From Austropuccinia psidii (Eukaryota; Basidiomycota; Pucciniomycetes; Pucciniales; Sphaerophragmiaceae), in NCBI GenBank assembly GCA_023105745.1, contig JALGQZ010000003.1, forward strand, positions 42,618,185 to 42,682,184: a stretch of 64,000 nucleotides of DNA, read 5' to 3'. Of this stretch, positions 35,215 through 48,890 are shown piece after piece. The notes beneath the pieces were generated by a model. It did no database searches. It saw only the letters and a list, made by a program, of their open reading frames with translations, and had not been told where the DNA came from. Made by a program: the position numbers and the translations under genes. The first letter of the stretch is position 1; the number at the start of each line of letters is the position of its first letter.

Positions 35215-37404
35215 ATGGCTCAGAAATCGATCTTCAGGGGACCCAATGTCAAGCATTTTGCAGTCTTGCATCGTTCTCAACGTGATCCGTTGATTAACGA
35301 TCCTGAAGCCGGCGATCGTGTATTGCATGAAATTCAAAGACAGAACGACCTTAAATCCAAAAAGAGCGGCCCAAAGGTAAGTAGAAAACCTTCGTCTTAT
35401 TTCCTTGGATTAAGTTCATTGGATTCATTTGGTTAGGCCCAAACGCTCGATCAATTAGAAGCTGATTTAGGCCTCGGCAGTTCCAATTCAAGGTCAAATG
35501 TTGGTGAAGCGGCTTTGTATAATGTCTTTTATGATGATTCGGAATATGATTACATGCAACACTTGCGACAAGTTGGACTATCCAGGGAGGCTGTTTTTAT
35601 TGAGAAACCAACACTCAAGAAAGAAAAGCGACATCAAACTGATGCTGGCGATCCAATTACTCTTAAAAACCCGGATGGTTTCCATCTTCCCCAGTCCGTC
35701 CAGCCAACTCCAGTCGATCAAACTTTAACCTACAAAGATCATCTGGAATTTGCGTTGCCTCAAAATTCCCTTCTCAACGAAGGCTTATTCCCAGTATCTG
35801 ATGATCCAGCTTTGCAAGAAATTCTTGTGGCTCTTGATGATGAGGCATACGTTGAAGAAGAAGCGGATGATGCTTTTTTTGGTAACATCCTAAAAGACGG
35901 CGAGCGCGATGAATCAGATAAGCCTAATTGGATAAAGGATGTACAGCTCCCCTCACAAGCTCCAACTGAGTGGGAGTCTACCGTTGGCAGGTTCAAGGCA
36001 TCATTATCTAACAAAAATGAGCCAGACCAATTCGAAACTACTTCTATCGGCTCGCTTTCAACTCCTCAAAATGAATTCCAAGATCTTATATCTTCACGGT
36101 CAATTCAGTTTCGTCATCCGTCCGGACGCTCCGTCCCTGGCTCAAATTTCAGCATGAGTAGCTCCGCAATGTTCAGAAATGAGGGCCTTACTACCTTAGA
36201 TGAGCGATTTGACAAGGTCAGCTATGCTCTTTTTCTCCGTGCCAAAACCCTTCCCATGCCTAATTTGCCAAGGACTAACAGAAGGCTTCACAGTTTAGAT
36301 CGCGAAGGAGTATGAATCCTCATCAGATGATGATGATGATGATGATGACGCGAGCTCTTGCCATTCTGATCTCACTGCTACCCCGGCACATATCCGTCAA
36401 GATTTTGATGACATCATGGACGATTTTCTTAATCGATTCGAAGTATTGGGCGGCAAGATGAAGCCCAGATTGGCAGGGGAAACTCCCTCAGAAAAGCTAA
36501 AAACAATGAGAAGCGAACTTTTGGCACCTCAGAGAGCTGACGAACTCGAAAGACAATTGATAAAAGAAAAAATTTTGAGTAGAATGAAGCAAGACGAAAA
36601 AGTTCAAAGTAAACCCGGTTTTGATACAATTCAATATCAAGAAGATGAGCCCCGAGACCGATGGGACTGTCAAACAATCCTGTGTACGTTCACGTCCGCC
36701 GTTTAGACGTCAACCATCTCGGTGTTATAACCTGAGAATATATATCAATTCCTAAACGAGATGTTTTGGTCTTATCATGCAGCCACTTACTCGAATCTTG
36801 AAAACCACCCTCGAATCGTTAGTATTCGTGACACCCTCGGCCCAAGTGCTAAGCCTACCAAGCCTGCACCTCAAAAAATCGAAATTGACCGCTTGACAGG
36901 ATTTCCCATGGTGAATGGAAAGATTGTCAAAGGCACCGAGGCTAATCAAGACACGATCGACGAGGCGGAAAATGACACTGGTTCAGACTCTGATATGGAG
37001 AGCGCAGGTACGCAAAGTGCAGAAGTTTATTTATATTATGGCATTGGAGTTGGTCGTCAGTCAAGATCATGCTCATAGGTTTCTCATTGATATTTCTAGC
37101 CTCGGTTCGTCAGACAGTCAAGAGAGATCGTGGAGAGGACAAAGAGATGAAAAAAGCGAGGAAGAATGAAGTAAAATTACAAAGAGCTGTAAGCTTTGAA
37201 GCCTATGAAACATGAACCCTGGTGATGCCAAACTGATTTGAGTTTTGTTTATGACTTCAGGCTCGTAGACAAGCGAAAAAGTCCACGAAAGAAGCTTTCA
37301 CCGGCGAACGGAAGAAACAACAAAAGCTTAACGAGCAACAACTCGCTAAAAAAGCAATTGATATTGCCGGTATGGGAGGGAAAGGGGTGATAAGTTTAAT
37401 GTAG
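35215..37404 (+). CDS. LTV1: LTV1 ribosome biogenesis factor, six exons
   Basis: Exons 35215-35376, 35437-36216, 36299-36683, 36783-37007, 37100-37188 and 37261-37404 sum to 1785 bases (594 codons plus stop) with no internal stop. The introns (60, 82, 99, 92 and 72 bp) all have GT..AG ends. The N-terminus has the family hallmark HFAVLHRSQRDPL, followed by DDSEYDYMQHLR, NSLLNEG and a SSSAMFRNEGLTTLDERFDK block. Then come an Asp run at the start of exon 3, RWDCQTIL joined to STYSNLENHP, and a Lys/Arg-rich C-terminus. LTV1 accompanies pre-40S ribosomal subunits through assembly and export and is released during late maturation (family knowledge). It is the only intact gene here, with host-like GC content. 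It is somewhat longer than yeast and human LTV1 because of the acidic middle part. Confidence 0.92.
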
Positions 37405-40400
37405 TTACAAAATCTACGTTTTTTTTTAAATTCATTCAATAATGGAAATGTGGCATTGCAAACATTGAAGACGCGATCGCAAGATCACATCGCTGGTCGC
37501 AAGGATCAGCCAACTGAAGGGTAAATCAAAAAGCTGACTAGGGGATAAATCATAGCATCAAAAACATGTTTTTCCCCTTAAGGTGTGGTTAAAGCAAGGA
37601 AAATCTAGCTAGATCATCACACCAGTTTAAAAACGGGGGTAGAACAAGCTTTGAAGCCTAAATGTCCCTTGCAGTTTTTTATAAAGGCTTAAAGCAGCCT
37701 GTAAATGTCGTGTGCATAGTTTATTGTGCGCCTCAGTCATATCAATCGTGCACCGACTTGGAAAAAAGACTTGCCATAATAGCGAGACCAAACGGTAAGA
37801 ATCTGAAATCATCATACTTGTAAAAGTGTAAAAAATGTCTTGTGAAAACTTAAATACTATTAAAATTTGTGCCCTTGTCAGGTGAAGATTTTAATGACTA
37901 CTTCTAAGGTGTTGCCTTTTGTTGTGCTTTGTAAAATGGACAGCTCAATACAATATATTCAAGACAATAAAGCAGAGATCGGCCCTGTTTATGATCGGTT
38001 TGGGGGAATTTATTTGAAATAATTGTCATTTTATTTCGGCGCTAAATTTATCAATTTTCTTTAGATAAACTTGAACTGAGAATTTTTTTGAAGATTTTTC
38101 AAGAGCAAATTGTGCTCATATAGAGGCGTCAATTTTTAATTTCATTGTTTTGTTCCCAGCTTTTTTTATTTCCGTTGATTCAGTATCCTCTCAAAATATC
38201 TTTCCTGACATGAAATTCTTCAAAATCATAATTGAAAAGTCTTAAAATGACATTGATACATGTCATCAGACTGTAGATTGTTGTCATTGGGTTTCATTTA
38301 CCATCATATGAATAAACAAGGACTGAAAGCTGTCAATTTCAGGGCCATCTGAGCAGGAAATAAGTTGACGATGGTGATACATAAATGATTTAGAGTCCAG
38401 ATTTTCATTGACCATACTGTAATAAAAGTTGAGAATGTCATTAAAATCAAAGAAACTCACAACATTCCTATCTAGTTTTGAAAAAGAAAGGGAAAAAAAT
38501 TGATATAAAATTTAATTTGAAAAAATGAAAAATAATAAACTCAAAACAAATCCAAAAGAACTTGAAAATCTTACTAAAAAATCCAATCATAAACAGGGCT
38601 TAAATTTTCAATTGAAAAATCAGAAAGGTTTTTGTTGAGATTAAAAAAAACTGCATAATATCAATTTCAATCAAACACTCTCCCAATTGAATTAATTTAC
38701 AATTTATTCACTGTATATATTTTTAAAATAAAGACCTATGGTTCTTACTAAAAATGAAAACAATTAATTTATATTACTTACATAAATGAAATTATTGAAA
38801 TATGAGTGGAATGAATTTGATAAAAAAATCATTTTCAACTAGAATTTAACTTAAATAAACTTAATTTTAATTGATAAAACTCTTATAATAATAATTATTA
38901 AAAGGAATCAGAATATATGCATATATATATTTAATTTTACTTCAAAAACTTGATGATTGTAAGGTTTGTCTATTAAACTCTAGAAAATGATACCTATTAT
39001 TAAGAGTATTATGACTTTCCTCAAATGAAAATACAAAATAATTACATATTATGACCACAAATATTTATATAATTATTATTAATATCATAAAAAAATTATA
39101 TAAAATTATTATTATTAAAACTTTTAATAATTATATATAAAAATAATATAGTTATTCCATTATTATTATGAGTCACTGACAGTTATAATAATAAGAATAT
39201 AAAAGCTCTACTAAAGAAAGTGATATTTAGTTTATCAAAAATAAAATAAATAATTATTATACACTACTGTGTAACAATAATTATGGAAATGATTCTATAA
39301 AAAAGTAAAATAATAAGTTAAAAAAAATAGAATATTGAGAAAAAACTTACTTATAAGTTATTAATTGATAAAAACATTCCAAAAAAGGTCAGAAACAATT
39401 ATCAAATAATAAAAATAATTTAAAACATGCCATTTTTATGATTTAAGGGATTGGTTAGAGGATTTGTGGACTTTTACAAATCATCTTATAACAAGACTTT
39501 ATAAAGTTAAACAATTATTAAGGATTATACAAATATAATCCAATTCTAAAATTCTCAATTTTTCACTTATAGCAATTATGAAGAATAAAACATCAGAGAA
39601 CTCTTCATACAAATATGAAATTTTATTCAATAAAATGTTATATTTGGAAGATTGATTGTACTGATTAATGGGCAAAAAAAAGTAGTGAATTGGCTCTTTT
39701 TATGCCTTAAGACACCTCCTCTTTGATAACAGATGCTTTCAGAGGGAATTTACTCATCAAAACCAATAAAAAATGATAAAGATTAAGTTTCAGATTAAAA
39801 ACTCCTGAATTTTGATTATTATTTAAGCTACAGGTAGTATTATCAACTCCAAATGACTTGACACTTCATTTATGCTTATTAATTTGAAGTTTTAATATAT
39901 TTTTTTATTTATTCATCTTAAATTTCATATTATGAATAACTTAAAAATAAAATTTCAAGAAAAAATCTTTTAGAAAAGATTCTAAAATAATTTTTAAAGA
40001 ATCTGATTTTATTTTAAGAATAATTACAAGATGTATTTCAAAGGCTAAATACCAAAGAATTAGAATTTTAAAAGATAATGAAAATATTATTCATAGACAG
40101 ATAACATTAAATTTCAAGCTGGATGAAAATTTCAAGGAAATTCATTGAGAAATCACTTTTGTATGAATTTTTGAATTTATTTGTTTTTCAATGAAAAAAT
40201 AGAAATATAAACCATACCTTAACTTTTGATAAGGCTTTAAGGCTTTTGAGCTTAATTTTAACCTTATTTAAGATTGTTTAGACTTACTTAAGCTTTGAAA
40301 GGTCTTAAACCTTGATTTCAAGCATGCATATAGGGATTTACCCTTTGGAAGACTTTAATTCCTTTAAAAAAGGAGAATAAACCCCTATGAGCTTTAATAT

Positions 40401-40764
40401 TCAATAAAAGTCTAATTTTAAAGCTTAAATAAGGTTCAAATTACTTTGATACAGGAGGGAAACCCTATTTGGGCTTTTTCAGGTCCTCAAAGCTGCATAC
40501 CCTGGTACCTTTTCCAATTTTCCCTTTGTCCCACCTTTTGTATGGATTTTGCCCCTTTATTTTTTTTAAAGCCATACAATGGTTTTGAACCAATTTGAAT
40601 TGAGCTCATGCATGATTAACAGCCTGTATGGAAAATAATTAGGCAATCAATTAAATATACACAATACCTTAATTGTAAGCTTGCATAAGCCTTATGCAGC
40701 TTTAGATTCAAGGTTAAAATTAACAATTTAAAATTGTTCTCAAATTTTGTTAAATTGTGTAAAC
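37405..40764. other. LTV1 3' flank and AT-rich intergenic DNA
   Basis: No gene recognised. AATAAA at 37966-37971 is far from the stop codon. From about 38500 to 39400 the sequence becomes extremely AT-rich with long ATTATT/AATAAT runs. From 40200 to 40750 many AAGGCTT/AAGCTTTA motifs recur, including an inverted pair AACCTTATTTAAG / CTTAAATAAGGTT (about 40259 and 40423). I cannot assign these to an element. Confidence 0.35.
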
Positions 40765-42607
40765 ATGAGCCTTGAGGTATATTTTACATACTCAAATAGA
40801 TTAAAATCAATAAACAAATAACTTTGTGCCAATGCATAACCTATAAGTCATCCATATATACAAAATTCATCATTTTTCATTTAAGAAAAGATGAATTTTT
40901 TTTTGTAAGTAAATCCATGGAATTAAGCCGAGATTTGAATTATACACAAAAAAATCACTTAGATTAACTCAATAGAGTGAATAACCTGAAATTAACTATA
41001 TTAGGTGGTAATATGGAAAATAATTTAAGAACTCACCATTAATACCACACAAAATAATTGTAAAAAAATTTGTTTTTTACATTTTCATGCCAAAATAATG
41101 GTATGGTGATAAACCTCATATTACATATACACAAAAAAGAGTGTTATAAATGTTTTTGGTATGTAACATTACTTCATTCTTACATAAAGTTCCGGTACAA
41201 CCATAGTGGATATTGGTCTTGAAGTCTGAACAAAAAGACATCAGAGAGAGTCAGGGTGCCCACAATATGAGGCCTCTGAGGTGTGGAAAGCTCCAAAAAT
41301 TTGATCCAAGGAAAATATGGGACTAATTGTTCTATCAAGACCTTTTGGGAACCTTGTTACCAAGTTAATATCCCATTAAATCATGAGAAAATAGCAAATA
41401 AGCTGTTATTTTGATGTGACAAGGAGGTAATAAGAAACTTTGACTTCTGTGACCATTTTTCTTCTTAATTATTTTCTGTGGATAAACCCAACAAGATTAA
41501 TTAAAACCTTTTTGGTGCTATTATCCTTGAAATTACCTCTTTGCAACTAGCTATCTCTGTGGTATTTCCCTTTACCATATAAGAATGAGGTAAAAATTCA
41601 AAAAATTCATTATAAATATTCTTGATTGATATTTCTGAAGCTTTCAGGACTACTGGAAAAAGGGATAATACATACTAAAGCCCTAAAGAATTATGACTTC
41701 ATAATTGAAATTTAAATCTTTACTGACAATCCATTTTTGATTATTTCACATGAAACACTGAATCTTCAAAAATTCACAGAAAATACAACCTGAAATGAAA
41801 TTTCCACTAAGATTCATATTTTTGAGAAAACAATATTTCTTTTAAAATAAGAGAATATTTAAAGTAGTAAATACCTTCTTTTCTAACCATAACTGGGTTG
41901 GTTGACATGTAAATTGACTTAATTAAGTAATTATAATAATCTTACATGACTACAAGTTATGTGATGCTTAAAGAAATCAAGTTAAAAGGTTTCTAACTCA
42001 CTTTTTTTTCAGTTTTCTCCATGGCATGCCTCTTTAAGCTTTTTCAAATTTAAAAGAGGCCTTCTCTTGCTTTTTTTTCCAAATCATACTATTATTCAAT
42101 ATTATCATTAGTACCAACAAGTAAGTATTAGTTAAATCTTTTCTTGAATGTTTCAAATCTTTACAAATCAATGAGAAAGATTTGAAATCAAATAGATGAA
42201 CTATTTAAAACAACTTTTAGCTGTTATGAATCAATTTTGATCCTTTGAATCCACAAATAATCCATGAAATCACACTGTTGATTCTTTTCAAGGTATTTTC
42301 AGAGTATTAGTGAGTGTTTGATTAATTGTTATAGATTTTTTCCTAAATTTGTAGTTTTCTTGAAGAATTGAAATTATTATTAACAAAGAAAATTATTAAT
42401 TAAAATACTTGCATATTATTTCAATAAGGAGTTGTATCAATAATACTTGTAATTGATCCTTGTAGACAATTACTGTTTATGGCTATAATCACTAGTGGTG
42501 TATAGCAAGGAAAAGAAATAATTAAGTAACTAATTATTTATTTGGGGTTATGATAGCTTTATTTGTTATATTTCACAAGAAAAGAAATATTAATATTATA
42601 AAGAGCT
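40765..42607 (+). repeat. Old B-family LTR remnant
   Basis: It begins CATGAGCCTTGAGGTATATTTTAC (the first bases of TGTGAGCC are altered) and follows B's LTR in order. The blocks include TCATTTTTCATT, CATGCCAAAATAATGG, GAGGCCTCTGAGGTGTGG and AAAAGAGGCCTTCTC. Similarity fades near AATATTAATATTAT (about 42598), before the usual LTR end. It has no internal region and no duplication I can find, so it is an old, truncated solo LTR. Confidence 0.75.
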
Positions 42608-42898
42608 GCATTGAAAAATATTAGAGTAAGTGTACTGTGAGATTCTTAAATCTTCAAATAACAGTAAAAGTAGCCATTTTGGGGTATAAGACCTGATGGG
42701 TCTACCCTAGGTTATTTTTGGTTCAGAATCCAAAAATGAAATAATAAATATAAATTTGTTTAAAAAAAATAAAGCTATAGTAATCTTCATTATTTTTTGT
42801 TTTAAAACCATTCAAAAGTCAATTTTGGGACTAAATAAAATTTATAAAATACTACTTGTGGCCTTATGGGTATGTCATAAATATCTCCCAGGCTCACA
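42608..42898 (-). repeat. Short LTR-like fragment, reversed
   Basis: The right end reads TTGTGGCCTTATGGGTATGTCA and GGCTCACA, the reverse of the TGTGAGCC start shared by the A and B LTRs. The left end is set at TGCATTG only because it could be a terminal TG. At about 290 bp it is far shorter than a full LTR, so it is a deletion remnant. Confidence 0.35.
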
Positions 42899-43265
42899 AA
42901 AATATAGTATGTAAAGTCAACTAAATGAGTGTTAAAAGAAAGAAATATTTCATTAAATTTCAAGGATTAATTTTTTTTTGGAAATGAATATTTGATAAAA
43001 TTCCATATTGAATTTTTGAATCTTAAGGAAAAAAACTTGATAAATCTTTCTTGTGAATTTCTGAAATTTTGAAAAGAATAATATTTTCTTTTGTTAGAAA
43101 TAATAAAGAGAATATTTAATTGAGATTACCCAAGTCTTTCTTAAAAAATCAAACTGAATATAAGGGCCTGCTAAATACATGCCTTGACCAAAAATATATA
43201 TCCATTTCAAGGTGTATATTTTGGCCATTTCATATTACTTCATTGCTTCAATTGGTGTGTCAATC
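42899..43265. other. AT-rich spacer between LTR remnants
   Basis: I see no open frame, repeat end or RNA gene here. Confidence 0.4.
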
Positions 43266-45049
43266 TGTGCCTGGTGTGGATATGAGACTTTGATTAAAAA
43301 TCAAGTACTTTTCCTATCCTCAAAAGTTGTATAAGGTAAACTTTAATTAGAAATAGTAAATTTTATAAGATTTAAGAGAAAAAATACCAAATTTATTGTT
43401 TTAACTTTGTTGGTATAAAAAATAATATTATAAAGATTTATTGTTTTACCAACAATAAAAATTTATCCAAAAATACTCTACAAATTAAATTTCTTCAAGA
43501 GAAATTTCAATTGGAATTAATTGAGCAAAAAACTGCCTAAAATTGATAGAAGAAAAAGGTCTTTAAAAGGAATATTTCAGGAGAAAACATGCCCAAAAGT
43601 TACCAGAGTTAATTTGGGAAACAAAGTGACAAATTTAACAGTTATTAAAGATGCTTTTATTTACTTAAGGGGTGGTTCCAGGGTCAAAATGATTATAATA
43701 GTTACAAACAATGGTTATAGTGATTATTTAACATAGCTAAAATGTTTAAAAGGATTTCAAAACAGTGGTTGTAATATTTTATTTATTGGCTTGACAGTTT
43801 TTAAACCAATTATAAAAGGAAAACATTTTAACATGAAGAGAAAAGTGGGGCAAAGAAGACATTCTTTTATAGCCACCAATTTTCTTACTCCAAAAAGTAA
43901 AAAATTCACTCTTGTAAGCTGTGAGAAACACTCTAACAACCAAAAAGCCAATTATGGCATCATTGAACCCCGGTTTGGCCCAAAAAGGGCTGGTTTTAGC
44001 CATTTTAGACCCTTAAATAAGCCATTTCTATAGTAATACCTGGTCTCAAGACTTCAAAACACATCAGAATCTGTGTAAGAGACATCAAAGCCAGTTGAAA
44101 CTTTTTTTAATAAGATTTTTTTAACTGAAGGGTAGTTTCAACTTCTTGGAAACAGTTAAGATGACCCTGGTTGGTATCAAAACCTCATCATAAGCTGAGT
44201 CACAGACCCTGTGACTCAATTCCAGGCCAAAAGTGATGAACGTTTGTGTAAATTTTGACATCCCACACCTGTCAGAAAGGAATTTGAGGGATTCTGGCAC
44301 CCTTGGAGAGAAGAATCCTTTCCCCCCAGAATTAATCTTTCCAATTAATTTTTTCTTTAATTCCTCATCATGTATTATACTTGTACTTTAAATATGTAAT
44401 TCAAGTGAGTTTTTACAGTACACAACTTTAATAATTGATACCTCATATTGAAATTAAAATTCACTTATGTAATACACACGCACATTTTGATATTTCAATT
44501 GAAAATACTTCAATTCCTCATAGCTTCTAAACTACACACAACACCTCAATTTTAACACAAAAATTGATGGTTAACACCACATGTGGTGTGAATTAACTTA
44601 AGGTTTTGAGGATTTTCAATTTTTATACAGGAAATACTAAAAACCTGATTCAAGCTTATTTAGAGTTGAGTTACAGAAATTTCAACCAGAGGTGACTTCA
44701 CCTTATTTTTTATGAGGAATCCAATGGTGAGACAGTTTTCATAAGTTAATTTATTGGATAAAATTTATAATAATTTTTATGCAACTATTTTCCAAAAATG
44801 TTTTAATTTTAATATTTTTGTTGGAATTTTTTTTTACTTAATTTTTTCAAGTAAAAATGTGTTTTCACAATTTTAAATTTCAATGTAATTTTAATTTTAT
44901 ATTTTGATAATATTCTTAAATTTTTATATCAATTTTATATTTATATTTTGATTTTTTTCATAATATAAATAATTTTATTTATTTGTAATTATAACATAGT
45001 TTGCTATTTGTGGTCTTTTGGGCATATAGAAATACTCATAAGGCTCACA
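43266..45049 (-). repeat. Solo LTR of the A family, reversed, old
   Basis: The left end TGTGCCTGGTGTGGATATGAG is a damaged form of A's LTR end, and the right end is AAGGCTCACA. Blocks such as CAAGTACTTTTCCTATCCTC, GAGAAAAGTGGGGCAAAGAAGACATTC and the 16-bp palindrome line up with 2524-4330. Its divergence is higher than for 26383-28167. The flanking five bases (CAATC and ATTTG) do not match, so the duplication is lost or the ends are off. Confidence 0.85.
44574..44589. promoter_or_regulatory. 16-bp palindrome, A-family LTR copy 4
   Basis: It is identical to the palindrome at 3850-3865 in the most diverged A-family LTR of the window. Confidence 0.5.
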
Positions 45050-47074
45050 ATTTGAATCCACTCCTCATATATACTACCAGATACGTGCCACAAGGGGGAG
45101 AAACACTCCTTATAGCTATTTCTTAATTCACTTGGGAAGATATGAGATATTTTCATGTATTCCAATCAAACAGAGACTCAAAAAGAGGCATGTGAATTTT
45201 AAAAAAAAATTCAAGCTAAGCAGCTATAGTATTATTTGAAACAATTGCTACATATTTCCTGTATAAAGATAATTTGGAGAAATATATTCTTCTCTATTTA
45301 CCTGTTAATCTTTTGGAATGAGCTCCAGGAAAATGAGGGGGTAGTTCTGGAATGGGTAGCTTACCAGTTCATTTTAGTTAAGCAAGGGAAGAATTTAGTG
45401 ATTTACATATACATTAATGAGTGAAATTGGGGCCAATTGGCAGTATGGTACTAGATATGATTAATAAATTGTTGCAATAGAGGTTTGAGGTGAATTAAAA
45501 GGCAAATATGGTTGAGAGACTATCAGTATTTTTCAATATTGGAACATGATCCCATTTTATTTGGAAGCTATTCATAGTTTCTATAGCTTTAAACCTGATA
45601 TTTTAGTTTAGTTTGTGCATTTCAGATCCTCCTCCAAAGGGCTTTTTGAAAAGATACCTATTTTCATATATTAGAATTACTAATTAATTTCTTACTTCCT
45701 TCCATCCTTATTCGTTTTACTTAGCTTTTAACATTTAGTACAATTACAATGGAATGGAAATTAAAATTTAAATCAAATGGTAGATTGAAGATTCTATCAA
45801 TGAATTCATGCATGAAGAATTGCTTTATGTTAATAAGATAAATATTCTATTTGATGGTAAAATGGAAGAAATAGTGGCCAAATATATATACTGAGAGGAA
45901 CAAAATAGAATATGTCTCCCATATCACTATGATGATTGTTATTATTAGAATTATGTAATAATATTTCTTTTCCTAAGGCTCACATCAGCCACTTGGAGTT
46001 GGTAGATTTTCCTTTCTAAGTAAAATTTTACCATATTCCCTTTTTTATTATTGGCCCTTATATTTTTGTGAGAACTATTTTATATCCTTTTGATCTTCTT
46101 GAGATTTACTTTTTCAACCTTGAATTCTCATGTTATTCTTCTAGTTTATCTTATCTTCTTGGACTTTGGAGAGGTGCCTCCGTACTTACTAAAGAATCTT
46201 TGAGGATTTTCATTCTTAATTGGTGTATATTAATATGTTAGGAGCTTTTTGAAGTCTCTTATTATCTTTTTTCAATGGAATATTAAAATATCAATTTAAC
46301 TTCTAATTGTGGAAATTTGGGCTGGTAAATCCCAGTTGAAATGAGGGTCAGGATTATGCTTTGTAAGATTTATATGAAAGAATAGGATGCAGAATTTATC
46401 CACAAGAAATAATTGTATACTTATTTCAGTTTGGTAATAAAGAATATTTCTGTGGGGGTTCAAGTATTCACTTCAAATTAATACATGTCTTGACAAGAGG
46501 CTTTTAATTAAATTAGAACATGAAATTACTATACCCTTGTTAAATGGCTTATATAAGGGAAGTGGTTTGGCATCTTATTTAATATGTTTAAGCTTCTGTT
46601 GAGATCATTTGATTCCTTTTATTGAGGTCATCCTAAAAAGTGGATTTAACATAGGTATGACATCAGCTAAGGAATTTACTTTTATTTTTACAATATCCTG
46701 TTTCATATGAAGTTTTGATATCCTTGAATAATCTTGATAATTCCCCCTTCGCATTATTTATTGATTATTCTATGTAAGAATGGAAATACTGAACATTAGG
46801 ACTGTCATTATTTCCAATATGAGGATGCTGTCTTTTCCATGCAGTAACAAAATTTTCTTTGTGGGGTAGGAGGTTTGAGTTGATATATTCCCAAGAGACT
46901 GAAGGCTTTTCACTTTTATTTTAATTTATTAAGAATTTATTAATAGAACTCTTTTGTTGTAAATATGAAAAAAATACCCCAGAATTTCAAATATTATTTT
47001 CATTCTAGCTCCAAAAAGATACATGCATAAGAGTTAATTTCACTTACCCAAAAGCTCACAAAATAGAATAAAAA
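45050..47074. other. Unassigned AT-rich DNA left of element D
   Basis: No gene found. Two isolated LTR-start-like words occur, CTAAGGCTCACA near 45976 and AAAGCTCACA near 47060, but neither has an alignable LTR beside it. Confidence 0.35.
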
Positions 47075-48890
47075 TGTGAGCATTTGGAATATGATCACAT
47101 ATATAAAAATTTCACAAAATAACTTTATAAAACTTATTTTAACTATAAAAATTGAAATTATAATCTTAAAATAGGTGAAAATGCCATAAAAAGCATAAGT
47201 TATTGATTATCTTGGAAAAAAATTAATGCAAATGTCAAATTAACTACACCATTAAAATTCCCATTAAGAACTAAATATATTAAATCTCTATGCCACATCT
47301 GTAAAACCAATACTTACTGAGATAACCTAGGGATATTCACTTTTAGGATCAGTGCATATATTCATGGTTTTTAGCTCATAAATTTTGAATTGAAAATGAT
47401 AAATAGTTGATTAAAAAACCAATTTACCACAAAATAACTCTCAGAATAAGGATAAAAACATTATTTAGAATGCTATAAACAAGGTTAAAACTTATAAGGG
47501 GATATTGGGCAAAATAGAAATAGCTGTTGACCACTATAAATTGAAAATGGTCCAAACTTAGAAAAAGTATATATTTAGACTCTACTAGCTCATACAGGAG
47601 GAATGGTTCAAGTTTAATCCTTATATTCAAGGTAAAACCATATGAAATCATGTTTTGAAGTCCCAAATAGTAAATTTCAACAGAAAAAATGAGCCAAAAG
47701 AAAATTCATCAAAAATAGATTTTTGATTATGTAGTGAGATAGTATTTAAAGCTTAGTAAGAACATGGAAATATATTAGAATTACGTCTCTGGATCGCTGT
47801 AGCATGAATGACTTGAAGGGTATTAAGGATCAAAGTTTAGGCTTAAAAATGATCATTTATGATCATTAACTCTAATCTCATTTGAAGCTCAAAAGTTGAA
47901 TAAGAGATAAAATGGGTGTATAACAGTAATTTATGATTGAAAATACTGCAATCCAAAAAAGAAGTCATTTGCCAAGCTTATGAGGTCATCAAATTAGAGC
48001 TACAGTGATAACTCTAAAAATGGCATAATAATGAGATAAAAAGGTTCAACAATGATGTAATCATCACAGAACATTAGAAGACTAAGAAATTCCATTGAAT
48101 AACATCAGTAAATTTCTATGAGAAGGTTTTTGGTGACTAGCAGGAAGGATATCTATTATAAAAGGATCTCTTCTTCCTCTATTTCCCCCCTCAGATGCTA
48201 CAGATACAATAAAAAAATTCAATAAAAGGTAAATTTATTTATTATTGAATATAAACCCTTATAGTATTAAAGGGAAAAGGTTTATCTTATATTAATCACT
48301 ATTTTATATTTTATTACATCATATTTTTATTGTCATTTCTTAATTTCTCTTAAGAATTTCTAATTCCATGTAAAAGTAGTAAAATTTGTAATTTCTTTGA
48401 TTTTTTATTGTAAATACAGTTTAAATAAGCTTTATTTATATTCTTAGGCATAAAACTATCAAAAAGTATTATATCAAGTGTTAAAAGTAGGTTACTTTCT
48501 CTTATCATAATATTCTTTTCTTTATTATTATTTTAAATAATTCTTCCATTAATATATCTCTCTAGTATTAGTGATATTTTTGTTATAAATTGGTTTTTAT
48601 CATTAAATAAATTTTTTTAGGCATTTATTATTTGCTGGTAGCAATAATAAATTGTTATAAATAAATCAATTATTAAATATTGATATATTTATTTTATTTT
48701 ATTATTTTTTACAATATAATTTATATTATTTTATCTATTTAAATAGTATAAGTATTTTTACGCTATAATGATAAAAATAATTTATTATTACATTTTTTGA
48801 ATCATATTAACAATTTAAATTAGGACATTAAGAGTACAATAAGTCAAATGTTAGTGAATTCTACTTATTGTTTCATAATCAAACATTGCA
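47075..48890 (+). repeat. Element D 5' LTR (1816 bp)
   Basis: It begins TGTGAGCATTTGGAATATG and ends CAAACATTGCA. Its first 700 bases align with 63284-64000, sharing for example TACTTACTGAGATAA and TTTTAGGATCAGTGCATA. Its reverse complement is found at 59870-61852. Confidence 0.9.

Noticed and set aside
37960..37975. AATAAA as the LTV1 poly(A) signal
   Set aside because: It is more than 550 bases past the stop codon in AT-rich DNA where the word is expected by chance.
38700..39400. AT-rich tract as a centromere or replication origin
   Set aside because: Similar composition occurs inside several LTRs here, and no higher-order repeat is present.
40200..40760. Possible small TIR element with AACCTTATTTAAG inverted pair
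   Set aside because: Only a 13-base inverted pair is clear; no target duplication or matching outer ends could be found.
45960..45990. LTR-start-like word CTAAGGCTCACA
   Set aside because: No LTR sequence can be aligned on its left side, so a 12-base match alone is not enough.
47040..47062. LTR-start-like word ACCCAAAAGCTCACA just left of element D
   Set aside because: The adjoining sequence does not match the A, B or D LTRs.
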